Counted from the stretch's first letter, positions 15,751 through 27,473 are shown. The stretch is 64,000 nucleotides of DNA from Luzula sylvatica (GCA_946800325.1 OX326961.1:49517793-49581792); one strand, 5' to 3'. Numbers and translations are program-made. The notes: generated by a model not told the origin, from the letters alone.

Positions 15751-17254
15751 ATGGCGGATCAAGTAGAGGAAACGAGCGTGCCTAGAGAGGAAGGCTTGTT
15801 TGAGAAGATCAAGGAAAAGATTCATGGTGGTGATTCGTCTTCTTCTTCGTCCGATGAGGAAACTGAGAAAGCTAAACCGGTCGATCTTCCACCTAAGCCC
15901 AAGATCTGGCGTTTGTTCGGTCGCGAGCAGCCTGTTCATAACGTCCTCGGTGCTGGCAAACGTACGATCTGTTTTATTTTGCTAATTTTTTTTGCTCCTT
16001 TTACTTGCATGTTGATTAGACTGTTTAATTTATCTTTGATCTGAAGAATATTTGGATTTGCGTGCTTTTTTGAATTTCTACCGCATACATGCAAATTCGA
16101 AATCTTTTAGTGGCGTATGTGTTAATAGCCTTTTTTGCTATATTTTATCTTAGCCGTCTTTAGTTTATGGTTAAGTTGTAGATCTGATCCGATTGAGATC
16201 TTTAACTTGAAAAATACTAAATTTCTAACTGCTGATTCCATATCAATTTTCTTATGTAAGATCAGGGTTTATTGGGGGTTGCAGAATATATTTCCTCATC
16301 TTTAGAATAATTTTTTAGCTAATTAGCTTTCAAAGAACCAAAGTTCAATCGTTTAATCACATCAAATTCTTAAAAAGATTTCAGATTTAATTTGGTTATG
16401 ATCTGATCTATTGAAGCAAGACAACTAATTTGAAACAAAATTTAAATTTAAATTTGTTCAGCTGCTGATATTTTGCTATGGAGGGACAAGAAAGTATCTG
16501 GAACAATACTTGGTGTTGCATCCGCAATTTGGATTCTCTTCGAATTACTCGATTACCATCTCTTAACCCTAATTTGCCACGGACTCATTATCTCGTTGGG
16601 TATCCTCTTCGTCTGGTCCGGCGCCTCTACTTTCATCAACAAGTACGTACCCTTTATATATTTTTGCTGATTTATATGTTTACATGAATTTAAATTTTTT
16701 TTTTTTTTGGAATTTAGGTCTCCACCACGCATTCCAGAGGTACAAATTCAAGAGGAGCTGGCCGTTCAAATTGCACTCTCTGTTCGCAACGAAATCAATA
16801 GAGGTTTTGCAAGTCTTCGCGAGATTGCTACTGGCCATAACCTTAAAAAGTTTCTCATTGTATGTAATTACTTTTTATATCTGTTTTCTCTCTCAATTTC
16901 ATCAAATTCGAAACCTAACTATTTTCTGATTTTATTCTAGATTATCGCTTCCCTCTGGTTTCTTTCAATTATCGGGAGCTCTTGCAGTTTCTTGACCTTG
17001 TTCTACACAGGTAATTTAAAATTTAAATCGCTTCAATTATTCAAAATTCTTAATAAATATTTCTATTTTTGAATTTTTGTGCAGTGTTTGTGATGCTTAT
17101 AACAATCCCAGTGCTGTATGAGAAATTCGAGGACAAGGTGGACCCATTGGCAGAGACGGCGACAAAGGAAGTCAAGAAGCACTATTCTGTTTTCGACGAG
17201 AAGGTTCTCAGCAAAATCCCAAAGAACATCAGAGATAAAATTAAGAAGCCATAA
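15751..17254 (+). CDS. RTNLB: Reticulon-like protein B, five exons, 257 aa
   Basis: ER membrane-shaping protein of tubules. Exons: 15751-15961, 16462-16642, 16718-16859, 16941-17010 and 17085-17254; all introns are GT-AG and phases join exactly to 258 codons with stop. The N-terminus is acidic and serine-rich ([14 protein letters not shown], about 28-43), then the family signature [18 protein letters not shown] spans the first splice. The reticulon homology domain (about 65-257) has two long hydrophobic hairpins, roughly 81-128 ([20 protein letters not shown]) and 178-212 ([20 protein letters not shown]), with a soluble loop between. The C-terminus KIKKP fits a KxKxx ER-retrieval signal. The gene looks intact and functional. 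Confidence 0.95.
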
Positions 17255-18243
17255 ATGGAATAGTTGGGTTTTGACTTTGCCATGTTGTTTTTGTATGGTA
17301 AATGGCCAAGTGTGGTTTTGTTTTAATGTTTGTGCTACGATATTGTTGTTATTTTCCTGCATAGAATTTGGTTTTGTGAGCTTTTTGTTCTATAGACTTG
17401 AATACATTTTATTAATGGCTAGGATTTGAGACCAATGGTATTAGTTTCATTTTTGCTTGGTTTTTGTTTGGTTGCCAATTGATAGTTTTGGATCCCTATT
17501 GTGCGTAGTCGGTTCCCCTTGTGCTTTGTAACATGTTCGTTTTGTTGAAAGTAATATTATTATGATGTTATTTTTGAATTATTCATATTCATATCATAGC
17601 TAAAGAAATAAAACGTATACTCTGTAAGATAAATTAGAGCAGATATTTTCGAGACGAAATTATCGTTTGGGGATGCATACAACACTTGCTCGCAGAATGT
17701 CACATGTTTACACAATAATACATTATCTTTTGGTATATGGGAGGTTGGAGTTGTGGATCAAATTGCGCGCTATTTTGTACAAAAAAATTTGTGGGCATGA
17801 TCGCAAATAACATAAAACTCGTATATATGGCAGTTGCGACAAATTTCCGCGGCTACTTTCTGGTTTGGTCTGATATTCAGTACTATTTTCTTATTAATTT
17901 TGTCAATATACAAAACATAACCAATATATTTTTCATTCAAAATCAATCTACTCTAATTAGAAGGTGTTTAGGCATCGGAGATCTTGAATGCTCAAACGAG
18001 ATCTTCTCTTTAACGTGTTTATGGCAAGCAGTGGCAAGGGAAGAATAAGAAGCCATTTGGATATGTCAGGTCGAGGCAACATATTATTGAGAGCGACAAT
18101 TTGAACCTCCGGCAAGGTTAAATCCAGCTTGAACTTTTGGAAAGCCTTACTGTTATTAAGATCCAAATTTGAAAATTCAGCTTGAAAATTCAGTTTTTTT
18201 GTAAAACAGTTGGAGTCGTGTGCCACTCATGGTTTTCAAATTG
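17255..18243. other. RTNLB 3' flank and intergenic DNA
   Basis: The first ~300 bp are a T-rich plausible 3' UTR. Open frames at 17737-18048 (plus) and 17957-18226 (minus) have no recognisable domain and no splice context. The segment ends at the target duplication of the LINE inserted at 18260. Confidence 0.5.
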
Positions 18244-18895
18244 GACCGGGTACAAACCTTTTTTTTTTTTTTGAAAATAATAAAGTAGGTTCTTATGTCC
18301 TACTTCTATTCAATAATTCTTGTATTAAAAATAGTTTTTTTACAAGAATTTTTAGCAAGTTTTTTGAAGGTATTTGCCTATGCTAGCTAAAAATCACTAT
18401 ATCTTAAATACCTTCACACTAACTTGCTTATCTATACCTAATCGAAAAACAAAAAGCATATATGCTAAATCCTGAATTTATTGTCCGGGATTTCAATTCC
18501 TTCCTTATACATAATTGAAAAGCTTGGAATTGATATCCTAGAATTCCCAAAATCCTGGAACCTAAGACCCTTGATAACTAATCAGGATTTGAAAAACCGT
18601 TTCTTAACTTCTGATTCTTTGAAAGATGAATAGCCGCCTAATTCATCTTCTTTCTATCTCTCTTCCATTGTAGTTCACGATCAACCACGATCATCCTTTC
18701 GGTATCTCTTCTTCCTCCACCAGATCACCAGACTGGCAACCCTCTTCCTGCCATTAATCACCGGAGACCTCTTTGCCTTAATTAACACGCCTTATTATAC
18801 CGTAACCCCTAATTTTGGAGACATCAGAGCCCGTTGAAAGGTACTTCACCAGAATCAAATCACTTCGCCTCTTTTGAAGTAAGTTTCCTTCTTTA

Positions 18896-19276
18896 CTAGG
18901 ATTCAATGAACCCTAGTTCTTCCAAGATTGTTACATCACCATTTAAGTTCAATTTGTCATCAATTCCACTAAGGGTTTGATCAATTTGGAACGGATCATC
19001 TGGCACAATTGCTTCAACAAAGCTTTCCAGTTCTTCTACTGTTCTTCTTATGGTAAAGTCACTATCTTTTGCTTTATTTATTCGATCGATTGCTTCTGCT
19101 TGCCTTTCTTCTTCATTCATATCTTGATTGAACCACCATACTCCTTCTTCAGATAAAGTTCGATCTTGCTCCATTTCATTATTCATATATGCATAGTTTA
19201 AATTATTAGTGTAATAATTTTCTAAATTTAAAGAGTGATCAAAAGAATTTCCATCTGAATATATCAATATTTTCAT
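18896..19276 (-). CDS. Unidentified 126-codon frame inside the LINE
   Basis: Acidic frame with WWFNQDMNEEERQAEAIDRINKAK in its middle and ending EELGFIES. I do not recognise it. It lies between the truncated ORF2 start and the 3' UTR of the LINE, so it may be the tail of ORF2 left after an internal deletion, or filler acquired at the deletion. Its first residues come from the broken endonuclease region in another frame. Probably not a working gene. Confidence 0.3.
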   Translation of the reverse strand: MKILIYSDGNSFDHSLNLENYYTNNLNYAYMNNEMEQDRTLSEEGVWWFNQDMNEEERQAEAIDRINKAKDSDFTIRRTVEELESFVEAIVPDDPFQIDQTLSGIDDKLNLNGDVTILEELGFIES

Positions 19277-19299
19277 CCTTAATATTTTTATTAACTAGT

Positions 19300-19366
19300 A
19301 ATTTTTTCCTGATGCATTTAATCCTCTAACATTCCATGATAATATTTTTAATTTTTTATATAACAT
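19300..19366 (-). pseudogene. LINE ORF2 endonuclease remnant
   Basis: From the ATG at 19366 the minus strand reads MLYKKLKILSWNVRGLNASG, the start of an exonuclease-endonuclease-phosphatase domain; WNVRGLN is the conserved Asn motif. A stop follows within a few codons and no later endonuclease motif appears. Confidence 0.75.
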
Positions 19367-19411
19367 TTATTTATATATTTTCTCCACTTAGAGTGAACAA
19401 GTACTAAGTAC

Positions 19412-20185
19412 TTTGTTCATCTACTAAATTTTTAATTATATCCTTAATTTCATCATTCATATCTATTCCAGTGGAAGATAATATTTCTTCAATTTCATTT
19501 TTATCCAAAATTTCCAATTTTCCTTCTAAATTTAAAGATTTAATTTATGTAATATTTTTCTTATTATATTTATGTCTTTTGGATCTATCTTTTTGAATTT
19601 CTTTGAATTTAACAAGTTGTGCTTTTTCAATAGGAGATTGATAGTGATTTACTTGCTTATTTGATAACCTAGAACTCCTTCTTTGTTCATCAATTTTAAT
19701 TATTTTAGTTTTATTTTTTAATTTATTCTCTGATACTTTTTGATTAGATTGATTTAAGGTGCTCTCCACTATCTTTAAAGAAGAAGTTCTACTCTCACTG
19801 GTATGTTGTGTTGTGCTTAAAAAATCATTATTTAATTTTCCAGGAATTTTATCAAAATAATCACTTATCTTTTTTTTATTTTTATCAGGAATTTGAGATC
19901 TATTAAAAACTGTTAGTGGCAAAATTCCTTGAACACATTGTAAGTTATCATTTTCTGAATTCTTAATAATTATATTTCCCTGACTCATTAAATAATTTTT
20001 CCCATTTAAGTTAGTTGAATTTATGACATTTGATGAATCAACCCTAATTATTTCCATATTATTTTCATAGTGATTTGGAATTAGGGTTGAGTCATCTAAT
20101 TCATATGGCTCAATATTATTAATGGAGGGTACCAATTTATTAAAATCATTTTCTATTAATTCTGACTTTGAATTCAATATTGATG
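19412..20185 (-). pseudogene. LINE ORF1, C-terminal part
   Basis: Minus-strand frame from about 20185 to 19545 with a basic end EKAQLVKFKEI that parallels EKAQLVQFQEV in the LINE ORF1 at 61.5 kb. A TAA at 19545 interrupts it. The same frame then continues through EIEEILSSTGIDMNDEI, matching the C-terminal EVWKALEAVGVKVNEEV of the other copy, and ends at about 19412. The N-terminal side is separated by an LTR-like insertion. Confidence 0.7.
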
Positions 20186-21385
20186 ATGGGAATTCGCCCG
20201 TCTCCGGGCCCGCGCAGCGGATATGAAGGCCCGGTCCGGTTCCCAAAATCCAAGATCACGCCATGACTTCGAGGGTACGATGCAAAGTAGGATAGACGAT
20301 TACCAGCGTGAAATTGATCACGCACGACGGGTTGATTGTTCTTCCTTCTTTCTCCGGTCACGTTGGTGACTAGGACGTGCGTCCCATACCACACGTCTCC
20401 CACCGTCTTGACGCGCCTCCGGTTGTATTCGTGTGTCCCACGTCCAAGCGCTTCCACCGTCTTTGACCGTTCTTTCTCTCCCTCGAGTTGATCACAATCA
20501 AAGAGCCACAAGTGTCGCTCCTCTACTTGTATCCACCGTGAGTCTGAGTTCGTCGGTCGCGGATGCACCTGCCTAGACGATGCACCGGCGAATTTTCTTG
20601 ATCGATTGATTCTCTTCTCCGAAAAACTGTTTTTCTCGGTTTTTCTCTCTTCGCACTCTTTCACTCTTGAGAAAGATTCTCTCTAATTTCTGGATTAATC
20701 TTATTAATTCCACAGGGGTTAAACTGAATGAATTGGTTGGACTGAATCAATTGGTCTAGAGAGAGAGAGAGAAACATCCTATTTATATCACATAGGATAA
20801 TGATGGGCCAAAATGTATGTATATCTCATATACATATTTTCAGACAGAAAAATGCAGACATTCTTTCAGTATTCTGTTGAAACGAAAATATTAAATCGTT
20901 CCAACTGACTTTGAACATTCACGAAAGTTGTAGATAATCTTATTATCTTTCCAACCCAATTTGGCCTGTCCCAATTGGAGTTCGGATGCGAAAGTTACGG
21001 ATGTTGTACTAACTGTATGTCAAACCGTCGCACCATTTTGGTATTCCATCAGAACGACACTGATACTTCGCTCAAATGAAAAATATTACAGCATTAAATT
21101 TCTATATAATCTCATTATCTATCTAATCCAATTTGAACCATTCAAATCGGAGTTTCCTACTGAAAGTTATGCCAGTTTTACTAAAACGGCTTAAACTGAA
21201 TTTTCTGGTTTTCTTAATAAAAACCGTTTCTTATCAATTTAACCATATATATCCAATATACATATGTGCATCTAATATACACATTATTTATGCCCACGAA
21301 CGAGTACGTTCGTTTATCCTTGTGTACACTTTTACGGTTGATCCGAAACTGTATTTCCTTCAATTGAATCAATAAATTTTGGTAA
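20185..21385 (-). mobile_element. Putative solo LTR inserted in LINE ORF1
   Basis: A 1.2-kb block separates the two halves of the LINE ORF1. It has a GC-rich third (20190-20690) unlike the AT-rich LINE, a minus-strand TATA box TATAAATA at 20780-20787 near its middle, and no internal gag-pol, as expected for an LTR left by recombination (U3 right, R/U5 left). A 172-codon frame in the R/U5 part (20664-20146) has no known domain. I could not find a convincing 5-bp target duplication, so boundaries are approximate and the class is inferred. Confidence 0.4.
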
Positions 21386-21759
21386 TGTTTTTTGTTTATC
21401 ATAAATAATCAATTGTTTTGTATGACCATCTTCTAGATCTGTTTTCAAAATATTTTCAATTGGTTTTAAACTCATTTTGTCACTTTTTTTTATTACCGCT
21501 GTCTAAAATTTTAGACAAAATGTCCAATTTACCCTTAACTCTCCAGTAAGAAATAGTTTTTTTCTTTTTTTTGCCAGATTTTAATAATCTTTTTTTTATT
21601 ATTTTTAAAAACATTTCCATTTACCTTATCAACCCTAAAAACTTTTTTTGTATTTCCTGACTGAATTTCCTTATCTTTTAAATTTATGTCATTGTTATTC
21701 ATTTGAGAAGAACTTGCAATATTAGTTATTTCCTTAACTGGTATTATATTTATAAAAAT

Positions 21760-22338
21760 TTAATCAATTAATTTGATTGAATTTGGAATTTTTATAGTTT
21801 CTTTGCAATTTATTAATAATTTAATACTTGAAATTATTTTTGTTGGAATGTAGGTACCAACGGATATTAATGTACCAAGAGATTTAGTGATTTTTATTAA
21901 AGAAATAGGATTACAATAAATATCAGGTAATTTTTCTAATTGTATTTCTTTTGTCAAAATTTTGAGATTATTTTCTGTAATATTTGTTGATAAATTTACT
22001 ATTAACTGATTATTTTCTATTTCAGGACTCATAACTTGTTTTCCTTTTTGAATATATGAGATATTTGATTTAGAGAAAGATATGTTATTTTCCAAATTAT
22101 TTATTTGAGTATAACACAAATTTTCAACATGTCCTAATTTATGACATTTATAACATCTTATTGGCTCCCTACATTCATATCTTGTGTGTGTAGTTGATAG
22201 GCATCGAAAACATTTCTTTTGATTGAAGTTTTTATCATTTTGTTTATTTTGAGGGTTAATTTTCTTATGATTATTGACTAAGGTCCATTGATTTATATTT
22301 TGATTTAGGGCTTGAGCATAAGTAGGATTGGAATACAT
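21760..22338 (-). pseudogene. LINE ORF1, N-terminal part with two zinc knuckles
   Basis: Starts MYSNPTYAQALNQN, closely like MNFTNSKTYAQALRQN of the LINE at 61.5 kb. Two zinc knuckles follow: CFRCLSTTHTRYEC and CYKCHKLGHVENLC (CX2CX4HX4C). The frame meets a stop at 21760; beyond it the sequence stays similar in style but has further stops before the LTR-like insertion. The protein would be an RNA-binding gag-like component of the LINE RNP. Confidence 0.8.
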
Positions 22339-22599
22339 GATGAAAAGAAGTTAAAAGAGAATTAGAAACTTAGCCGTTTGGAGCAATCTTCAAGTTCTTC
22401 ATGTTCAGCTTTGTTTTGATCGTCAATGTCTTCAAGTTCCAAAATCTCCACCCTTAACACCATTCTTGATCCCTTAATTCAATTCTTAATCTTCAATTTG
22501 TAATATTTTTTGTTGTATCTTGGTCTCTTCTTGCTTGAGTTTGATTGTTTTTCTCCTTTGTTTAATCTTGAATTTTGACAATCTTGAATTTCCCTGGAA

Positions 22600-22735
22600 A
22601 AGAACGTCTGAGAGACCGGAGAAGAACACCGGAGAAGGACACGGAGGAGAAAAGCACCGGAGAAGAGTACCAGGGAATAGAGCACCGGAGATGAACCAGA
22701 GAGGAGCACCGGAGAAGAGAACCAGAGAAATCACT
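22600..22735. repeat. CACCGGAGAAGAG-type short tandem repeats in LINE 5' UTR
   Basis: About six imperfect copies of a ~20-bp unit containing CACCGGAGA(A)GA within the LINE 5' region, upstream of ORF1 on the minus strand. Repeated 5' UTR modules are common in LINEs. Confidence 0.7.
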
Positions 22736-22927
22736 CAAGAATCGCTCCAAGAATCACCCATAGTCGAAACTTTCTCTTACTCTTTCGCTCTACAACTTCT
22801 TCATGGGTAAATGCTATGAGAAGATTAATTTCGTACCAGAAAGTTTAGTATGCCAATATTTCATTTGGCCTTGTAATGTTTTGTTTTATATCTATTGAAT
22901 TTTTCATTTTTGACCGGGTACAAACCT

Positions 22928-23738
22928 GAAATGAAAAATTGTTTGGTTCTTGTTTCCCGGGTTTAAATCTAAATTTGATGAGCCTACAAAACTCTCTTTT
23001 CGACAAATTTGAATCAATACGACGAGAACCCGAGATATTATTCCCCCGAAACAAATATTCCTTCGGTGATTATACAAATTACAACGACCATCGCAATTTA
23101 TCCTCCTCTGGCATTTAATAAAGACTAAGAAGAACACCGGATCTGGGACAACAACATGATCGGCCTTTTTTATATCTATAATTACGGACGGTCTTGTATC
23201 TTATTTTCTTTTATTGTACTTTTACTTTCATTTTGTTTGTTTAGTTTTATTTAGGTATAATTCTTTGTATTTCTCGTCGACTCAATTTGCAAGAGAGAAG
23301 CCCGAGTATAAAATACTCTAAACGATCAAATCGCAGACACCCAGCATTGGATGTTTACTATATTTTTACTTATTTACATTTTGATGTCAAATTTTTTATT
23401 TTTTTTAAATTAATTATTTAAATTTGGCATTATGTATAATTTTAATTATTTAATTGTATTAATTTTTTTTATTAGTATCATATAATCAAACGGCAATGTG
23501 CAATGTTATATACTGCTTTGTTTACTACTTATATATTTGATATTCAATGCATTATTATGAATAAAATAATATATATGTTATCTCATACTTTTTCGGTAAT
23601 ATATCTCAAATTATTATTATACACTACTAATCATAAAATATATAAATAATTATTTAAACGAGTTATAAAAAATACGATAATATCAATATATTATGATATC
23701 ATCTATAGTCGTAAAACATAATTCATATTGAATTGAAA

Positions 23739-23791
<53 letters not shown>

Positions 23792-23966
23792 ATGCAGGGA
23801 AAATCATTTGTAGTATCCATAATGCATAATGCATAATACCTTTTTACTTTTTTACTATATACCTACCGATACATAAATAATCAATACCATTACCAACTTG
23901 ACTCAACTCGACTTGGCGACTCGAAACACAGATCGAGTCGAGCTAGCTCGGCTCCGACTCGAGGTG
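22928..23966. other. Intergenic DNA with (TA)n at 23744-23781
   Basis: AT-rich, no coding signal recognised. The right end grades into the FRS promoter. Confidence 0.6.
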
Positions 23967-23967
23967 G

Positions 23968-23995
<28 letters not shown>
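23967..23995. repeat. (CT)n tract in the FRS promoter or 5' UTR
   Basis: About 14 CT units lie roughly 450 bp upstream of the FRS start codon. CT-rich tracts are common at plant transcription starts; a role here is inference. Confidence 0.85.
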
Positions 23996-24000
<5 letters not shown>

Positions 24001-24129
24001 GCTCCTTGCCGTGGATCATTCTATTCCCGTTTTGCTCCCTGTCTCTCTCTCGCAAGCCCTAGAACCGAGATTCTTGAATCTCAAAAACCCTAGATCGGAC
24101 CATAAATCCTGTCGTTCCCCTCTGATCAG

Positions 24130-24413
24130 GTACATCCTCTCTCTCCCCCATTCCAGGTGTCATCTCGTCTGGCTATCATAAGAAAATTTGGTTAGTCGAG
24201 GTAAACGTTAATATTTGAAGTTCCTTGAGCAAATTAGAAGGTTGTAGAGACAAAGTTTGGTTAATTGAGGCTGAATAGAACCTTTTTGAACTGCTTGAGC
24301 TGATGTCCACCAGATTTCTTTTTTTTTAAATAATTTGATTGTTATTGCTTCAATCAACCGAATTGTAGTTTACAAATATTCATTTGCTCCTTTATTTTTC
24401 CACAATCTTTCAG
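24130..24413 (+). other. Probable 5' UTR intron of the FRS gene
   Basis: TGATCAG|GTACATCC at 24130 and CAATCTTTCAG|CTAAATG ending at 24413 are good donor and acceptor sites; the start codon follows four bases after the acceptor. This gives an intronless coding region behind a 284-bp leader intron. Confidence 0.6.
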
Positions 24414-24417
24414 CTAA

Positions 24418-26373
24418 ATGGATTACTCCTCAAGCGAAGACGAGTCTTCAATCGAAAATCGTAGCGATCTCGAGGAGGACGAAGAAGACGAAGACAATAA
24501 CACCTCAATTCCCAATTCCTCCACCTCATCCATTCAAAATGATATACCAGACACCAAAACAGCATATGAAGAACCTTATTTGGGCATGGAATTTGATTCG
24601 GACTCATCTGCACGAGCCTTCTACAATTCCTATGCCTCGAGATTAGGATTTGGAATCCGGGTAGCACGATCCCGCACCGAGAAAAGAAAGGGCGTTGAAA
24701 TCCTGGTTATGAAACGATTTGTTTGCTTAAAAGAAGGCCACCATAAAAAGAAAAACGCTCCAAATGAAGTGACGAATAAAAAGAGGAGAAAACGCCTTTC
24801 AATTCGGGACGGGTGTCCCGCCTTGCTGGAAGTGATCCGCCGTGGACCAGACAAATGGGCTATCAGCAAATTAATATTGGATCACACTCATGCTGTTTCG
24901 AGCCCGTACCAGATCCATCATCAAAACCAGCTCTCCAACAAGTACATCGAAAAGGAGAAACATTTGGATGAAACGAGAAGAAAGGTTTTTGGAGGCGGCG
25001 ATTCCCAAATTCTTTTGGACTATTTCAAAAAAATGCAGTTGACGAACAATGGATTTTTCTATTCGGTACGAGTGGACGGTACCAATCGCGTGACAAATGC
25101 GGTATGGATTGATGCGAAATCTAGGGTTTGGTACAATTATTTTGGTGATGCGATCACTTTCGATACTACTTATATGCAAAACAAAATCATGGCTCCTATT
25201 GCAGTTTTTACCGGTCGAAACCACCACAATGAGTTGGTTATTTTCGGTTACGCGTTGGTTATAGATAAAAGCATATCGGGTTTGGTTTGGATCTTCGAAA
25301 CATGGTTAACGGGTATGAATAAAAGATGCCCATTATCTCTTACCACTGATTGTGGCAAGTTTCTTTCAATTGCGGTTTCTAGGGTTTTTCCCCAAACTTT
25401 CCATAGATACTGTAGATGGAGAATCTTTTCAAAATGCAAGAAAAAACTTTTAGATATTTATTCCAAATTTCCTTCTCTACATGAAGAGATTAAACGATTT
25501 GTTAATGAGGCTGACACTGTGGACATGTTTGAAATTTATTGGAGGTCTATTATCGAAAAATTTGATTTGAGAGAAAATGAGTGGTTAGGGTTTTTGTATG
25601 AGATACGCAACAAATGGGTCCCGGCTTATCTGACCGACTCCTTTTTCGCTGAGCTGGCGATCGAGAGAAGAACAGATAGTATTAACAGGCTCTACAGGTA
25701 CCACTTCGGTACCTGTAAAGTCTCGTTAATTGGTTTTGTAACCAAATTCGATGAGCTAATGGAGGCGACCTGCGAGAGAGAAGCTCGTTCCGAAATGACC
25801 GTTGTGCCCTTGGAAAGGATTTTAAAAACTGATATGATAATAGAAAAGCAAGCAGCGAACATATACACCAAAGAAGCTTTTGATATTTTCCAAATGGAAT
25901 TACTCGAGTCGTTAAACCATTTCGCCGTCAAAATCCAAGAAGGACCTTATTGCAAATTTTCGGTCGAACGGGTTGGGGAGACCCATACCCATTATGGCCA
26001 CTCGGTTTACTTCAACATGGTAGAGAAGAAGGCGTGGTGCAGTTGCAACAAAGATTCCTTTCTTGGGATTTTATGTAGGCACGTGTTGGCTGTGTTTTTC
26101 TTAACGGGTATAATTCTCTTACCGGATCATTGTATCAGGAGGCGGTGGACCAATAAGGCGAAAATGGGGCCCGAAATAGAAGAGAGGGATGTAGAACAAG
26201 AGAAGCTTTGCGAGAATTCTATTGTTTGGAGGTATGATGATTTGGTGAGAGATGCGATGAGGTGTGTCGAGAAAGGGGCGGTGTCTCCGCAATGTTTTGA
26301 AATTGCAAAAGGGATTATTAGAAAGGCTTTGGAGGAGATGAAGGATTTTGAGGAGAAGAGTGTCAAATATTAG
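24418..26373 (+). CDS. FRS: FAR1-related sequence (FRS) protein, domesticated MULE transposase, 651 aa
   Basis: Nuclear transcription-factor family derived from Mutator-like transposases. Order: acidic N-terminus (1-50); FAR1 DNA-binding domain about 52-160 (FYNSYASRLGFGIRVARSR, then Cys103 and the closing HTH 156-158); MULE transposase-like core about 245-340 with Asp249 (ITFDTTYM) and Asp311 (LTTDCG); SWIM zinc finger near 550-570 (WCSCNKDSFLGILCRHV, CxC...CxH intact). In the core the usual CLWH is CRWR, so the zinc-binding-type His is lost, consistent with no transposition activity. The frame is uninterrupted and no terminal repeats flank it, so it is a host gene. Which FRS subgroup it belongs to is not determined. 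Confidence 0.93.
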   Translation: MDYSSSEDESSIENRSDLEEDEEDEDNNTSIPNSSTSSIQNDIPDTKTAYEEPYLGMEFDSDSSARAFYNSYASRLGFGIRVARSRTEKRKGVEILVMKRFVCLKEGHHKKKNAPNEVTNKKRRKRLSIRDGCPALLEVIRRGPDKWAISKLILDHTHAVSSPYQIHHQNQLSNKYIEKEKHLDETRRKVFGGGDSQILLDYFKKMQLTNNGFFYSVRVDGTNRVTNAVWIDAKSRVWYNYFGDAITFDTTYMQNKIMAPIAVFTGRNHHNELVIFGYALVIDKSISGLVWIFETWLTGMNKRCPLSLTTDCGKFLSIAVSRVFPQTFHRYCRWRIFSKCKKKLLDIYSKFPSLHEEIKRFVNEADTVDMFEIYWRSIIEKFDLRENEWLGFLYEIRNKWVPAYLTDSFFAELAIERRTDSINRLYRYHFGTCKVSLIGFVTKFDELMEATCEREARSEMTVVPLERILKTDMIIEKQAANIYTKEAFDIFQMELLESLNHFAVKIQEGPYCKFSVERVGETHTHYGHSVYFNMVEKKAWCSCNKDSFLGILCRHVLAVFFLTGIILLPDHCIRRRWTNKAKMGPEIEERDVEQEKLCENSIVWRYDDLVRDAMRCVEKGAVSPQCFEIAKGIIRKALEEMKDFEEKSVKY

Positions 26374-26615
26374 ATTGTCGTAACAAAGTTTTAATTGGTA
26401 TGCGAGATCATGGGGTGGAATTGTCGTTTACTTTAGAAAAAATGAAATGGAGAAACTTTTTTGCAAGATTGGTAGCGTAAATGTTTTATTACTAATAATA
26501 TATATAGTTTTCTTACTTGGAAAAGTGTAAATTGACTAATATTTGACACTAAAAATTAACTAATATTTTAACTTAAAAATTAACTAATATTTTATTAAGC
26601 GTAAATGTTTTATTA
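26374..26615. other. FRS 3' flank
   Basis: A/T-rich 3' UTR and short duplications of ATTAACTAATATTTTA; the words GATTGGTAGCG and TTTATTACTAATAATATATA recur at 27480-27560 on the other side of the next element. Confidence 0.5.
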
Positions 26616-26623
26616 CTAATAAT

Positions 26624-27473
26624 CAATGTTTTAAATTGCGATATTGCGGTCCATTGCGTTCGGGTCTTTTTTGCAGCGGATTGCGTTTGCGGGCGCAATT
26701 GCGGCGCAATGAACTTATTGCGGACAGCCGTTGCGATATTAAATTATGTAAAAATAATAGTTTGTTTAAATATATTTTTTACAATATTTTCTTCTAAAAA
26801 GGGTAAAAAAGTTGACTGTCCAGGAACATTTTCAGTATAAATAAAAGTTGATCATAAAATTTTCATTAAAATGGCAATTATACGGGATCTTTGGATTTGT
26901 ATTTTGTTGAAGAATTTTTTGTCGACATCCAAAAATATCAAAACACTATAACTCAAATTTTAAATCGAAACATCAATGAAATACAATGAAAATTATGAAA
27001 GCCATATATTTATAGATGAAAATGACATATTTTAAAAGTTATGTATGTTATGAGTATATTTTATCAAATATTTTGATAATAAAACATGGAAACTAAGTAT
27101 TAAATAATCTCAAAAATTATGTTATAATGTTTATATTAAATAATTCTCGACGAAATTAATTTAACGTGTGTTTCGTGTTTAATTTAGGGTAAAAGACAAA
27201 ATTTCACAAATTCAAGCACATCATTGCGTTCCTCTCGTCGAGACGAGCGATTTCAATATAAATTTCGTGTAATTTGATGGAAGGATTTGAAAATTACAAC
27301 GATTTGAATATTATCCCGCAATTTGTACCCGCAATTACCGCAATTTTCCCGCAATTGCGCCGCAATGGCCGCAATTTTTCGAAAACGCAATATACCGCTA
27401 TATGTTATTGCGAAATTGCGATTCTAAATTTCGGGCCGCAATTTCCGCAATTGCGCCGCAATTTAAAACACTG
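26624..27473. mobile_element. hAT-type non-autonomous element, 850 bp
   Basis: The left end is CAATGTTTTAAATTGCG; the right end CGCAATTTAAAACACTG is its inverse with one mismatch. Identical 8-bp duplications CTAATAAT flank it at 26616-26623 and 27474-27481. Both subterminal regions are dense in TTGCGG/CCGCAA words, typical transposase-binding repeats. There is no coding frame. Confidence 0.85.

Larger units (their letters stand above)
18260..22911 (-). mobile_element. LINE retrotransposon, internally deleted, minus strand
   Basis: A complete insertion is framed by identical 16-bp duplications GACCGGGTACAAACCT at 18244-18259 and 22912-22927. The left end is a T run (poly-A tail of a minus-strand LINE). 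From the right come a 5' UTR with CACCGGAGAAGA repeats, a zinc-knuckle ORF1 (from 22338) broken by stops and by an LTR-like insertion, then the first 15 or so codons of ORF2 (KILSWNVRGLN, from 19366), after which endonuclease and reverse transcriptase are missing. A 126-codon frame (19276-18896) of unknown nature and a 3' UTR follow. ORF1 is related to that of the LINE at 61.5 kb. Confidence 0.85.

Noticed and set aside
20146..20664. 172-codon minus-strand frame as a host gene
   Set aside because: Lies within the LTR-like insert and crosses its border; no domain.
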